Shown: in pieces, positions 1-12,240 of the stretch | Layout of the letters: each line of letters starts with the position of its first letter | Position numbering within the stretch: the first letter of the stretch is position 1 | NCBI GenBank assembly: GCA_039881145.1 | Contig: JAYKKI010000095.1 | Location: 989,501 to 1,053,500, forward strand | Direction of reading: 5' to 3' | Origin: Druceiella hillmani | Lineage: Eukaryota; Arthropoda; Insecta; Lepidoptera; Hepialidae | Length of the DNA stretch: 64,000 nucleotides | Notes under the pieces: generated by a model | Databases searched by the model: none | What the model saw: only the letters and a program-made list of their open reading frames with translations | Told to the model about the DNA's origin: nothing | Position numbers and translations under genes: made by a program

Positions 1-183
1 ATAGTAGTTCACGTTCGATATAACAGTCTCTCGTAGAGACTTCCTGTAAGTTTTCATTCATCACAGACTTTTGCGAAGGCTGCATCCGCAACAGAACCAT
101 GGCTATTGAAGCGTGCTTAATATGACTTAATCAATTCAAAAATATTTTCTAATACTAATTTACTAGAAGTAAGAACCGTATGA

Positions 184-230
184 GGTAACACAATTTACAT
201 TGATGTGTCGCCAATGTAAATTGTGTTACC
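184..230. repeat. Perfect 19-bp inverted repeat (hairpin)
   Basis: Arms GGTAACACAATTTACATTG (184-202) and its exact reverse complement (212-230) flank a 9-base loop. Transcription of either strand would give a 19-bp perfect stem. No longer terminal repeat or coding sequence surrounds it, so it may be a small palindrome, a fragment of an inverted-repeat element or a structured RNA. Confidence 0.85.
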
Positions 231-404
231 AACAAAAATTTAAAAAAAGAAATACCTGTTCCTTTCCCTGAATCGAAAGTCGACATGTATTATGAAATAA
301 TATAATGGTCTCTCACTGTACCCAAAAATAAATATGTGATATTCGTAAAATAAACCTCATTTTTTTAACAAAATCTCCTAAAACATAAATATTTTTCTTG
401 TCCA

Positions 405-700
405 CGAATGAGGCAATCAAATGCGAGTTAAACTCGCACCCCGAGGGTCTGTATTGTTATATCATATTATCGTAAAGCTTAGTAAGGAAGTATTTTAGAG
501 AAATATAAATCGAAAAACCAAACAAATTACTTGGTCACGTAATAATTCCACGTAGAATTATAAATAAATGGTCCCTTTTCTACAGTTGCTCCGTGACACC
601 TTCCGTCATGCCAAAAAATTTCAAGACTCTAGCTCAATAGGAAGTAGTTTTAGCAGTTTTAATTAACGAGTCAGTATCAAAGTATGTGATATTTATAAGA
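405..700 (-). repeat. Dispersed lepidopteran-type repeat, reverse copy
   Basis: The segment aligns by eye with 25755-26060. Shared blocks include ACTCG followed by CCCGAGGGTCT, then GTCACG(T/G)AATAATTCC, then the stretch around AGTCAGTA. The paired GCGAGTTAAACTCGC and CCCGAGGG motifs resemble the end of a repeat very common in moth and butterfly genomes (family memory, not a database result). It is non-coding. Confidence 0.6.
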
Positions 701-1336
701 TCTTATCCCTTTATTGTATCGAGTTAGAAAATTGAGTTGAATCTAGAAAAAAATTAAATGTTTTTAAGTGTTAAATTTTATATGAATTTTAATATTACTT
801 CTCATCATATTTATTTATTGTCTAGTATATATTTAAAAGCCTTAAAAACACTGTGAACTTCTCAAAAACTATAAGACTTAGGACAATCGCCATAAATATC
901 TTATAATCTATAAGCAAATTCTACTAATATTTTATATATCAGGTTCATCAGTTTTGAAAAAATGGGAGAAGCGATTCCAATTTTGTGCACCTTACTGTAC
1001 TTATATATAAGTGTATGCCACTTAAAATTATGAAAAAAAAAGTTTAGTTCTTTTCTACAGCCGTTTTCACTAATACTCCACGTCATATTTAAAACTGAAA
1101 TGAAAAAAAATTGATTGTTTAAGTTACCCCCTTTAAAATTACCATATAATTATTTTAAAGTGGAAAATATGCAAATTAATATGATCGATTACAGTTGCGT
1201 GATTTTGTTAGGTTTCTGTTCTTCCTTTTGAGATATGGAATTCTAAAAGTGAAATCATGTAATGTACATATTTCAGTACGTACTTACATTTTGACATGTT
1301 TTGCTACGTATATAATTTCAATTATCTTAAAACTAT
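701..1336. other. AT-rich DNA, nothing recognised
   Basis: Low-complexity AT-rich sequence with no open frame of interest, no RNA gene and no repeat that I can match inside the window. Confidence 0.5.
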
Positions 1337-1338
1337 AT

Positions 1339-1388
<50 letters not shown>

Positions 1389-1430
1389 TATATATATATA
1401 TATATATCTATATATATATATATATATATT
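1337..1430. repeat. (TA)n microsatellite
   Basis: Alternating TA interrupted by isolated C and G. The open frame running through it (repeating Y-I residues) is an artefact of the repeat. Confidence 0.95.
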
Positions 1431-1748
1431 TTATTATATTAACGATAGTAAAGTTAATTTACATAGAAAAAAATTACATTACTTTAATTTTTAAACTAAT
1501 TATAATTGTCGCTTAACTGACAAGCTACAGAAATAAAAATTAACTCTGTTCGTTTTGCAATTAATTTTCATTATAAATCCCCTTTATATATAACCTTAAT
1601 TCTTTGTTCATCATTTTAATTTTTGCGATTAAACTGTTTACCAAAAATACATCTAAGAAGATGACTAATAGTTATTCTTCGATGTTATACTAATTGTAGA
1701 AATTATCTATATTTCTTTATTAATATTTTAGCACATGAAAGTTGTGAC

Positions 1749-1846
1749 TCACGCGCGCACGCCTACACACACGTGTATATGTGTGTGTGTGTGTGAGTGT
1801 GTATGTGTGTGTGAGTGTGAGTGTGTATATATATGCGTGTGTGTAC
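1749..1846. repeat. (GT)n / (CA)n mixed microsatellite
   Basis: CA-rich on the left half switching to GT-rich on the right, with GA and TA interruptions. The switch gives partial self-complementarity. Confidence 0.9.
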
Positions 1847-2099
1847 AATTAATAATTTTAAAAAGAAACTTAGAGAAGACCTAGATCTTCGAAAAATATG
1901 ACTTCTGTTAAAGTCATAAATATTATTCACAAGGAATTATCAAAACTTTTGCTCTCCTGAGAATAAATATTTTAATAACAGTTATACTATCTGAACGTCG
2001 GTTTTGAAATAACAATAAAATAATTAATGTATATGATCACACACACTTCATAACTGTTGAATATTCAATAACCACAGGAAAAAATTCAAATAAACCATA

Positions 2100-2360
2100 T
2101 AAATGTCATGACAACTACGATACACAGTTCTGCAACCCGCCCACAAACGACCAACGAGACCACAACAATAAACCTGGCGCCCTCTGCGATGCGGATCACG
2201 TCTTCGTCTCTCAGCGGTAGCTTCCGCTAATCTTATTGTTAATTGAAAAGGGGTGAATTGACTTGAACAGGGTCAATTGGTTTAATAGTGGGGCATCCGG
2301 CGAATGTTTTCTTGAACCGTTGAGTTGAGTCAGTGAATGCTAACATTAGTTACTGCGTTG
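2100..2360. other. Island of balanced base composition, possible regulatory element
   Basis: This stretch stands out from its AT-rich surroundings. It has GGCGCC, CCCGCCC, CATCCGGCG and a repeated GGTCAATTGG/GTTAATTG-type sequence. No frame stays open long enough to suggest coding. A conserved non-coding element is a guess from composition only. Confidence 0.3.
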
Positions 2361-2949
2361 AATAGGCTCCGACAAAATAATTTCCTCGATTGAAACATTT
2401 GGAAATTTGCAATCTTATATACTGTTCTGAAATGTTTAGTGTCTTCCTTTGAAATGCCTTCATTTGGTTTAATTATTTAAATCTCGAAGTTAATCTTCCG
2501 CCCGATATTTCCTGATAACTGTATTTAACCTCTGAAATTATACAAGGCGAACAGTGTACTGCACCACTTTTTTGTAAGAAAATCGCCTTATTTTTGAATC
2601 CTCATTCAGTCTGGATTATATTTAAGAGCCTAAATTTAGAATAGTGAATTAAATATTTGTAACTCAACTATTTTAGGTTTTACTAACTCGCAAAGTTGAA
2701 TAATTTTGTCACTTAGTTACTATGCTCATCAAAACCTTTAAAGTACGTCCAGGTATCTTAGAAAGACTAAATTTGGTATTTGGGTTGAAATTAGTATATA
2801 AATAAAGAGAAATTAAGAAAACTCTGCTCTTCTCCTCCAACCCTACACAGTGGGTGAAGCTTTGAAGGTATGAAAGTCATAGAATTACCCGTAAACCTAG
2901 AATAATTTCTCCAAAGACAGAAAATTTAAATTTTGTAGTTAAGCTTATA

Positions 2950-3140
2950 TTAGCGTATAAAAAATGATATACTTTTAAACATTAAGTAATAACGCCTGCC
3001 GCCGAACTGCCGGGAGGGCGGAAGTTTGTAAGCATAATGAGTATGTGGCAGAGGCAGCGGTGGCATGGGCGGGCGTAGCAGCGTGGCGCGAATCATGTGG
3101 AAGGGTAAAATCTGCGGGTAATCAACCTGAAAGGTAACCT
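2950..3140 (-). CDS. Possible short exon in a GC-rich patch (hypothetical)
   Basis: On the minus strand a stretch ending TATTTTTGCAG resembles a splice acceptor at about 3141. The frame that follows stays open for about 63 codons to a TAA at 2950, while the other two frames from that acceptor close quickly. The frame is Pro- and Arg-rich (RPPMPPLPLP) with GC-ending codons unlike the surrounding DNA. I recognise no family. The plus strand of the same patch also has an open frame ending in AAAG|GTAACC, a donor-like site, so the strand is not secure. A CpG-rich promoter or conserved element would look similar. Confidence 0.25.
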
Positions 3141-3499
3141 GCAAAAATATTGAGATCCTATCGAAAACATTCCGTGTACAAATATTGCCAAGGGTCAATA
3201 CCCTTTAACACCTTTAATCTCATGTAGAGCCGAGCCCTAAATAACGCTACACATAGGTAAAAGAAACTTATATGCCTTAGCTGTATTGCCGGACTATAAA
3301 AGTATGCAACTTTAGTATTATTGCAAATATTTAAATAATTAGTGGCACAACAGTGTTCTACCACATATGGTGAGCTGGGCAAAAATGAATTGGCGGTATT
3401 TTGCTAATTTTCCGCTTTTCCGCGACACGGCCAAGTCCTATAGCTTTGCTTACTTACTTAATGCTTGTGAGCTACACGAGATGTCATAGCTTTTTAAGA

Positions 3500-4320
3500 G
3501 TTAAAGAATAGTAAGTTTTAGCAACATGTTTCTCTTGAAGTGTTTTGATGGAATATTTACTAATAAAATTTCCCTCTCCGGGAAAGTGCATAAGTTTCCC
3601 GCATTTATTCGCGGCTCGTGTCTCAAGAATAACCTAATTGTGTACTTGTAAACATTTACAGAAATCCTGACAAGTGCTATGTTTACTATTATATTGAGAT
3701 ACTGGTGTAAATTAAAAATGATTTATTATTTATATGTGATATAATTAAATTCTTGATAGTGATTTAATTCATTTTTGTCACTTTTTAAATTATGTGTATA
3801 CTAACTTTCATCCGCGATTTGACTCGTATGATTGTAGTTAGAAACTTATAAGAAGTTGAAACATACAACTCCGTCTAGAATTATTAAGAGAAAATAAATA
3901 CTGAGACTTTATTTTTGTGACTTTATAATAAAAATGACCATAGAAACAGAAATATTTTCATTCAAATTAAGGATTGAAGGGATTGATTCTGTTAATCATT
4001 AATTACACATTTTAATAATAGCCTTATGAACTCCTACCTGCACGTTAAGTTATTTTCCCAGCTGTTATCATATCGTAACAGTCGTTATAAGAAATTTTCT
4101 CAAATAAGTGTATACTTTCCCTATGGGTTGAAAATTTCTGATGACAGTAGTTTCGTATAAAAACCAAAACCACAGCTAAATAAATGATACGCCAACATGA
4201 AAAATAGGGGGTAAAAGTTACACAAGTTCAAGTTTTTTTTATATCATCTAATATGTAAGTGAAAAACCATTTTATTAATTACATCAAATATTAATATTCT
4301 AACAACCGAATAAAAAAGTA
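3500..4320. other. AT-rich DNA, nothing recognised
   Basis: No coding, RNA or repeat signal that I can support. Confidence 0.5.
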
Positions 4321-4369
4321 ATCCAAAGATGGAATCGCGTTTGTGAATATTACTGAATTAACCCGATTG

Positions 4370-4500
4370 CATTTTATTTAAGCGACAATATTATTCTCGG
4401 AAACAGATTTGATTTAATCGGTGCAATATTATTTATTGCTTGCGTGCGGCGCTGTTAATATTGGTTGTGGCCAGATGATTTAATATTTATTGGTTAAAGA
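4370..4500. promoter_or_regulatory. Candidate conserved non-coding element
   Basis: A compact stretch of high complexity in AT-rich DNA. It has two copies of TTTAAT(C/A), the word GCAATATTATTTATTGCTTG, and a cluster GTTAATATTGGTTGTGGCC that combines a CCAAT-like (ATTGG) and a Runt-like (TTGTGGC) site. No frame looks coding. Regulatory function is inferred from composition and motif density only. Confidence 0.3.
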
Positions 4501-4879
4501 TGAATTACAACTGTAAAATTTTATTTTTATACTAGATAATTTCATCTCAGTATGAAAGTTACATAAAAATTAGCATTATAAATTGAATTTAATCTAAAAA
4601 TTTCAACATTCATATACTAATTGACTCTTTCGGCTTCTCCCGGGCAAAAAAGGATTATAGACCTATTTTTCTTATAATGTTTATATACGGTTATTTATTT
4701 AGTCGAATACAGAACTCTCAATCATAAAAAACGCTTTTGAGAAACAATACCTTATAATTGTAAAATATTTACATCCATATAAATCACGCAAGATACAATT
4801 TCATCTAAAGTTAACGTATATTTCCCAACTGTGTCGTCTCCCAAGAACTAATATCTTATTGAAACTACTTTCATAACTA

Positions 4880-4995
4880 TATGGCATCGCCTACGGGTAT
4901 TACTGGCATAAATTATGAATTACGGGAAAAATCGGTGATGACGCAATCGACGGTCACGTTGGGAAATATAATCGGATTTACAATTGCTTGTACGT
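4880..4995. promoter_or_regulatory. Candidate conserved non-coding element
   Basis: A second complex island: GGCATAAATTATGAATTACG (homeodomain-type ATTA/ATAAAT cores) followed by GTGATGACGCAATCG (a CREB/C-EBP-like TGACGCAAT word) and GGTCACGTTG. It lies about 400 bases from the 4370-4500 island. Function is inferred only. Confidence 0.3.
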
Positions 4996-4999
4996 GAGT

Positions 5000-5700
5000 T
5001 AAATTCTAGCGGAGATATCTCTTCTATTCTTTTTCAAACTATTCAAAATTTAATAATTTATTGAAGAGTAAAAGCAAATAGGCAAACAAATATATTTTGA
5101 AAACATTCAGTTCAACCGAAATGTATTTTAATCTCTGCTGATTAATTTATTAACTTTATATTGTACTGACAGAAAATGCAATCTCTGAATCAGTTTTGCT
5201 TTCAACTTATTAACGAAAATTTAAGTTGTGAGCTATCATAAACAGAAATTAAAAATTAGCCGGGTAACCCTTAGCTCAATTACCAATGACCGTAGATAAG
5301 CGGTTAATAAATTAATTAGCTACCAGTCATGGCTTTGGTCTTATTGAAAAAGAGCATAACTATATTTCATTTTAATCATATTTTTTAAGTTAGGTCAAAT
5401 GATAAAATGTAACCCTTATAAAGAGACATGTCCTTCCATTCGTCTTTCACAGCTTTTTTTCTCAGGAATAAGGCATTTTAACTAGCACATATATCAATAA
5501 TTAATATTGATAGCTATTTATGTGAAAATTTTAGGGGAGGAGATAAGTAAGTAGATTATTTAATTTGAATTTGCAAATATCGTGTAAAAGGATTATTTAT
5601 AAATTCCTCAAAAATATTTTTTTCCTAATTTTGATTAATGCGTTTTCTGAGACATAATGAGAAATTAATAAAATCAAAACTACTGATCTTAAATTAGGAG
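5000..5700. other. AT-rich DNA, nothing recognised
   Basis: No supported feature. Confidence 0.5.
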
Positions 5701-5984
5701 AAAACTGAGTTTTAGCATCCCATCTCAAGATCATTGAGTAGGAACAGTAATATCATTAGGTAGGGGCAGTACTTAATTGTTTTGGGATTGTATATTATCA
5801 AGGGACCTTCGAGGATCCCTTCGTTTTTATGAGGGTGGATGTTACGGATCCCAAGAAGAGTCATGACATAGCCCGAGGAATAGTGGGAATAGCCTATCAA
5901 GAATGTAAACAAATTATAACGATAAATCACCAGGTCATATTTTTACATTTTCCTGCCTACTTGTATTTAATATTTTTAAATATT

Positions 5985-6070
5985 TTTTGAGCTAGGAAGT
6001 CGATATTAGTAATGATTTATGATGTATAAAATAATTATACTTCAAGTAAGGTACGGAACCCTGTTATCTT
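5985..6070 (-). repeat. End of a dispersed lepidopteran-type repeat
   Basis: CTAGGAAGTC..TTATGAT.TA.AAA matches the stretch at 53450-53560 and ends in GGTACGGAACCC, the reverse of the GGGTTCCGTACC start motif of the same repeat group. Confidence 0.45.
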
Positions 6071-6609
6071 ATAATCTAATAAAAAAAGTCAATTTAGTAT
6101 TAGTATCCTCAACAGTTCTTCATTCCTTATTTCAATTGAATTAAAAGACGTACGATCCAAACTTGTAACATAAAAACACTTATAATCTATAATAATTAGT
6201 CACTTTTTATAAATGCCAATGCACAGGGCACATTTCAACTCTTTCACTCATATCTATATTGTTTATCACCAGGACGTTCTATAAAGAAATTATAGATAAG
6301 GAGTGCATGTTTCTGAACGTTAGACTATATGATTTTGAAAATTACACGTAAATAAACTATATAAATCTGAACGTTATATATCAATCGGAGAAGTCGTTTT
6401 TGTGCGAAATTCTAAAATACAAACAAACGAATAAAAAAAAGTAAAACTTTTCTAGTTATAACATTAGTATGATAAGACATAGGAATAATTTTGCTTATTA
6501 CTTAAGAATCTATATCTATTGCTATATTTTGCTTACCTTTACTTAATATAATAAAAACAAAAATGAAAAAGGAGATCAGATAGTAAATTTTTTTAACCTA
6601 ATTGAACAT

Positions 6610-6760
6610 TAAATATAAGGAAATAGCTCACCGTCGGTTTCACCCGGATAAAATTAACGTAATTAAGCTGCTCATCCGCCCTCTGCTCCATACAGTCAAT
6701 AAACGTCTCCTCTCCATATCGGAGGCATATCGCAGGGAATAAACGGGAAGTATATTGATA
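6610..6760. promoter_or_regulatory. Candidate conserved non-coding element
   Basis: A complex island with TTAACGTAATTAAG (homeodomain core), GTCAATAAACG (forkhead-like) and two CCGCCC/GGAGGC blocks. No long open frame. Function is inferred from composition only. Confidence 0.28.
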
Positions 6761-7256
6761 AATAAGCTCACGTCACTCTAACTTGCGCACATTAAGCAAT
6801 GTTCACCATCTTTTATCATATTTTTATTATTTCGCTTTTTAATAAAATTTAGTTTAACGATGTATATTCTATAGCCTTTTCTAAAATATAAGGTTTCAAA
6901 ACCGAAAATAATTTTTAGTGTTTTCCTTATGATTCCAGAAATTAATGCGGACAAACAAAGAGCACAAACGAAAAACTTTTCCACATTGTTGCTACTGTTT
7001 CTCTATAAATTTTACGTAATTTTATACAGCTGATAAACTTACTCAGTGTGTGAACTTTCTGAAGTAAAATAAATTGTAAAACTCAATGTTTGGTTCTAGA
7101 GGTTAACGCGAATAAGTAAATAACTATATAATTAAAAAGAAATTATTCCACTTTACATATTATTATAGACAAGCAAAATTTTGTAACTATTTTAAATAAA
7201 ACAATTTACTTTCATTGAACATAAATAAAAAAAAATTAATTAATTCACACTTTCAG

Positions 7257-7458
7257 GATAAATCAAATCTATAAATTGACAACCCGTCGGTATTTACCAA
7301 CAAATCATTTTCAAGAAATTAATCCGAAAAACGGCAAAAGTACTAATAAACCGGGAAGAACCACTCGAGCTAGATTCGAAACTAGAGTTCTCTATAATTA
7401 TTCCAAAAAACAAACTTTACTAGTAGTAAACGAAAGTAAATTTAACCAAAAATGCTAA
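7257..7458 (+). CDS. Possible terminal exon (hypothetical)
   Basis: A pyrimidine-rich tract ending CACACTTTCAG at 7256 resembles a splice acceptor. One frame (split codon on the first G) stays open from that point for 66 codons to TAA at 7456-7458, and contains LTTRRYLPTNHFQ and KPGRTTRARFETR. The residues are basic and hydrophilic and codon use is more varied than in neighbouring chance frames. No domain is recognised. No matching upstream exon was found, so it may be a decayed transposon frame or chance. Confidence 0.22.
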
Positions 7459-7810
7459 CTGGACTATATAACAGACATTTTTTTAAATTTTTTATAAGTT
7501 CATGTTATCATATCATCATAGGGTTCATCGGACAAAATATTAAAAACTGTTTAGAAACTAAACATATCATAAACCAGACTTCAAATTGAAAAATAATCTA
7601 ACCATTTTTATCCCAACTTTAATTTTAAAAAACCTAACCCACGACATCTCTTTAAACTATAACGAATGAAGAAGGTACTTTAGGGAAAAAAATTAAATTG
7701 AGACTTATTAATTGAACTTTCGATTTAGATTATTTATATTTTGTGCAAACAGACCTAAAAGAAAAATTATGACTATGATTTATGACGACTTTTCTACTTG
7801 TGTTTTACTT

Positions 7811-8229
7811 AAATGCTTTAATTTATAAATTACAATATTTAAATGCAAATTAAGTAAATATACATAGCTAAAAAGTAATTCCTTAAATTAAGCAATTATT
7901 AATGTCTAACATTTAAATGCTTTAATTTATAATTTACAATATTTAAATGCAAATTAAGTAAATATACATAGCTGAAAAAGTAATTCCTTAAATTAAGCAA
8001 TTATTAATGTCTAACATTTAAATACTTTAATTTATAATTTACAATATTTAAATGCAAATTAAATAAATATACATAGCTGAGAAAGTAATTCCTTAAATTA
8101 AGTAATGATTAATGTCTAACATTTAAATGCTTTAATTTACAATTTACAATATTTAAATGCAAATTAAGTAAATATAAATAGCTGAAAAAGTAATTCCTTA
8201 AATTAGGTAATTATTAATGTTTAATATTT
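7811..8229. repeat. Tandem array of four 105-bp units
   Basis: Units start with AAATGCTTTAATTTA at about 7811, 7915, 8020 and 8125 and end with AATTATTAATGTCTAACATTT. Spacing is 104-105 bases and units differ by a few substitutions. The unit is almost pure AT with a short GCTGAAAAAG stretch and is non-coding. Confidence 0.95.
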
Positions 8230-8239
8230 AAATGAAAGC

Positions 8240-9500
8240 AAAGGAAAAACAAAATACAATAAAAATTGCCAAGCCGTCCAAATGCAGAGCTTTCGTATGT
8301 TTATAACGCAGGAAGGTGGAAAGTTACCATTTTCTATAAATGAGTAATAATATATAATTTTTTACGCGTCTATTTTTATTTTTTTCAGTTTAAAAACGAA
8401 TATTTCCTCATTAATAAAAATCAGTATCATAGCGATTTAAATTGCGGATCGAGGAAAAAAATTAAATATCTGTAGAATTTAAATTCTATTTGGACACCAA
8501 TATTGGATAACGAGTTAAAACAAAGTAAGAAAAAAACAGGGTATCAAGTAACCTTTCATATGAAAACCGAGTCACATATTATTTATTACAGTTATTTTAT
8601 TTATTACACATAATATGACAATAAATTAAAATTTAATTAAAGTACGATGATTCGTAATATTTCAATAATCAGTCAACTTATGATTAACTGTACCCTGATT
8701 AATCTACGATGTAAATCTTAAAAAAATTGTGTTCTAAGTAATTGGATTTTAGTAAGTACACATGACATTAAAACGATATGTTACATAATGCTAACACATT
8801 TGAAATCATAGTAAACTTTGGTAACATTAACATTTTAAATATTCAAGATATACCCATAGTAAAACATTGCAAAAATGTATATTTTGTCACTCTTTGATTA
8901 ATTGTACGTATATTAGACCATTTAATATTAGATTCACAGAAAGCAATGATACTTTCCATCAAAAGTATAATTTTATGTTCATGTTTCAATACAGTTTTAC
9001 ATACGTCCTACATTATTACGTACATCAATAGAATTACATGATACAATTTACCTAGACCAAGTGATATACATTTCTCAACTAATCAAAAATATTCGCAACA
9101 TGAACTATCAAAAGATATTTTCATCATAAAAACGAAGTTATAATTAATATTGTATTGAATGCGCACGGGTTTGCACTGACATTCGGCGTAATTGTTAGCT
9201 ATTGGAATCTTCAAGAAAGAATGTGAACATTTTCGAACTATCGTTAGCCACCCAATGGATATCTTTCAATCATAAATTATTTTTACGTAAATGTGTAGAT
9301 TTCCTGCAAAACATTATCAAATAATATTACATTTTTCTTAAATATACAGCTTTCCTAACGATATTGTAGTTAATACTTTGACGTTCGCATTCATTACTAA
9401 TATACCTTCGTTTCGCGCCAGAAAGCCTCGCTTGAACCGCGTTGCTTGTTTTTACCTATAAAATGGGGAATTTTTCTATTAGTCATTTTATTATAAAATT
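8240..9500. other. AT-rich DNA, nothing recognised
   Basis: Mostly low complexity. A short GC-richer stretch at about 9405-9450 (CGTTTCGCGCC, GCCTCGCTTG) is the only variation seen. Confidence 0.5.
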
Positions 9501-9503
9501 TTC

Positions 9504-9540
9504 TTATATATATATATATATATATAAATATATATAATAT
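9504..9540. repeat. (TA)n microsatellite
   Basis: Short alternating TA array with one AAA interruption. Confidence 0.9.
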
Positions 9541-10920
9541 TTCTTAAATAATTCCTATTTGATTATAGTGCAACTGGTAACTAATTATTTAACGTTATTG
9601 AAATTGTGAAAAATTTAAATGAAGTGAGTGCAAACAAACAGGTACAATAAAAATATTTTGTTTAAGTTAATCCATGAGCTATATTAAATATGTTAAGTTG
9701 TTCTAACGACCCATAATATGAGTATACCTATTGAACTCTGAGTATATCTGATTAGTAACTTTATTCAAGTCATCACAAGCTTCATTATTAACTATTAAGT
9801 CTTTCTAAATTGAACTTACAATAGATAACTACATTTACTCCATAATTAATAGAGCATTAAAATTTAATTATAATTACCTTAAATAAAGTTTTTCAATTTG
9901 GTATATTGATTCCTGCTAACAATGGTTACATTATTAAAACGTTATTTTGAAAAATATATCGAATAAACATGGGTACACAGAAGTTAATAAATATTGTCAC
10001 TTGAAATTACTTCTCGCTGCACCGATAAAGTTCTTGCAACTCATTTCAGTCCTACGCAGGCTTTTAAGTTTTTGAAACAAGCATCTAAACTGATAAGTTT
10101 TCCTGGAAAGTTGTTTTAGCAAAGGTTTATTTGCAACTTAAACGTTTTACGAATTGATTATCCTTCCAAAGTATTATATATCATAATTAATACATAAATC
10201 TCCTCACAATTTAGAAAAGTCCGTGAACATTGTGAGAAACATTATTTCGCAATAACCATTTCTGGAACTCAATTTCCATCAAAATCGTTTAAATATGCAT
10301 TAGACGATAAGACACATTTTAAATTTGCACAAATTGCACAACAACTACAACGTAATATCATTTATTGAAATTATCTTATTGCGGTATGGTTGATTTCTTA
10401 TTTCATTTAATTAATTAGCAAAAAATGTATCTTCATACTTACTACATTTTTTTTACTTCAATACTTAAAAAAAATAACGAAAATACTTCAATACTCTCTT
10501 AAACTCTCAGAAAATATATTAAAATCTTCCAATATAGGACATAAAAATTGCTACTTATCCATTGTTAAGGTAGATAACTAAATACCTTTTTTTTTTCTCC
10601 AAAATTTCACCATTATTGTACTTAAAAATTTCCCCAAATTGTTTTTTCCAAAAGAGAATATTTTGATACGTTATAACCTTAACAAAAATATATATCAAAA
10701 TGTTTAATATTCCATTTACATAAATAATGTTTGACCTCTGTTATTGAATATTTAAGTTTATGAAATAAATTAAAATCGTAAATTAAAATAACACCATTTA
10801 ATTTTAAAACTATACAAGATAAACAATTTAACATAAATTATATTTCAAAACACCTTTGGTTATCAGACTTTGTCGAGAACTCTGTAACGCAAGCTTCATA
10901 AAAATATAAATTCCTTAATT
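9541..10920. other. AT-rich DNA, nothing recognised
   Basis: No supported feature. Confidence 0.5.
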
Positions 10921-10921
10921 T

Positions 10922-11392
10922 GTAGGGTTCCGTAAATCAGAATAAAAGAACAGAACCCTTAGACGATTATCTTGTTATCCTTCAGTCTGTCCATATCGAG
11001 ACTTTTCTTCTCAGGAAAGACTAGAAGTATAAAGTTAAAATTAAAATCAACTGGTAAAGTATTAACCCCAAAATCCCATAAAAAAACTAAAGCGTATTTT
11101 GATACTGAGTCCTTCATTCATCACAACCTAAAGACTGCATACCCATGACCTAAAATATTAAAATTTGGCAGGAAAAAAGGCCTGACGATGCAAATAAATT
11201 AAAATAGCGAAAATCATTAATTTCTAAAATATTTGTGGAATTAATGCACAATTTTTCGGATTGCCTTTTTTTATAAAGTTTAATGCGTGGGCATCCTGTC
11301 CTCCTATGTTCCTAAGTGTTATGATGGTGTGATTTAAATTTATGAAACTTTCGGAGAGCGAGCTTCACTCGCACTTAGTTGCCTTTTTTGTA
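10922..11392 (+). repeat. Dispersed lepidopteran-type repeat, near full length
   Basis: Starts TAGGGTTCCGTAAATCAG, continues with CAGTCTGTCCATATCG (the usual run of CTGTC words), and ends GCGAGCTTCACTCGCACTTAG. These three landmarks in this order match a roughly 400-500 bp repeat that I recall from many butterfly and moth loci (established knowledge, not checked here). It is non-coding. Related pieces lie at 405, 20224, 25755, 36421, 38020 and 53450. Confidence 0.65.
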
Positions 11393-11399
11393 GGGGACT

Positions 11400-12240
11400 C
11401 ATAGTTGCTGTTGAATAAAAACATATATTGTATATGCATTCAATATTTTAATTACTTCTCCAACAGCTCTAACATACATTTGAAAAATCAATAAACCAAG
11501 TTCCATTCACAGATAGTCTTAAATATCTATCTTCGAATAGCTGGAATAATAAAGGAAACATGATGTACTTTATTGTTATTAAAGCAAGGAAGTTTTAAGG
11601 GAGAAAATATTTTATTTCAGATCTGAGTTGCATTTCAACCTTTGTACGTATAGTCGACTTCCAAATGATTTTACTGTTATAGCACAGCAGCTAATAAAGT
11701 TATTTCTTTTCAAAGTTCACTTTCACAATTTAGAAAGAAATCATTCTATTATTCTTCAGAAATATCAAATCAACTGAATATAAATTATATCCGTCTCGTG
11801 ATCACTTTGTTCCACATTTTTTGTGTTTCTATATTTACTTAAAAGAAATAATAAAAATAGATGTGGACGGGTAGTCGCTAAAGGCAAATTTTAGTGCATT
11901 TTCCCACGTAATTCCTGATATAAAAAAGTCAGAAAGGTTACGTTACTGTAATCCAAATATTCCTAAAATCGTTAAGAAATATTTTAAAATTATTTTATTA
12001 AATTAAATAATATAACTCATAATATTTAAGGACACACAAGTAAATCATTATAAAAGAAAATAAATGCAAAATTTAAAAATACCTCTGCGTGTAAAAATTG
12101 TTCTGAAAAATAAAAGGAAAAAAAGTTACAATACACTTACGATGATTAAGAGTTCCAACAGCAGATAGTTCTAAACTTTCAACCATAATAATGTTGTACT
12201 CACCACAGGGAAACGTACGTCTTAAATTGAAGTTATCATC
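11400..12240. other. AT-rich DNA, nothing recognised
   Basis: No supported feature. Confidence 0.5.

Noticed and set aside
184..230. Hairpin as a microRNA precursor
   Set aside because: Stem is only 19 bp and perfectly paired; a typical precursor stem is longer with bulges. No known mature sequence recognised.
1195..1494. Open frame through Y-I dipeptides
   Set aside because: It exists only because a (TA)n array has no stops in that frame. The same applies at 20642-20839, 58030-58257 and 61893-62138.
7811..8229. CRISPR-like array
   Set aside because: Units are contiguous 105-bp repeats without spacers and the genome is eukaryotic.
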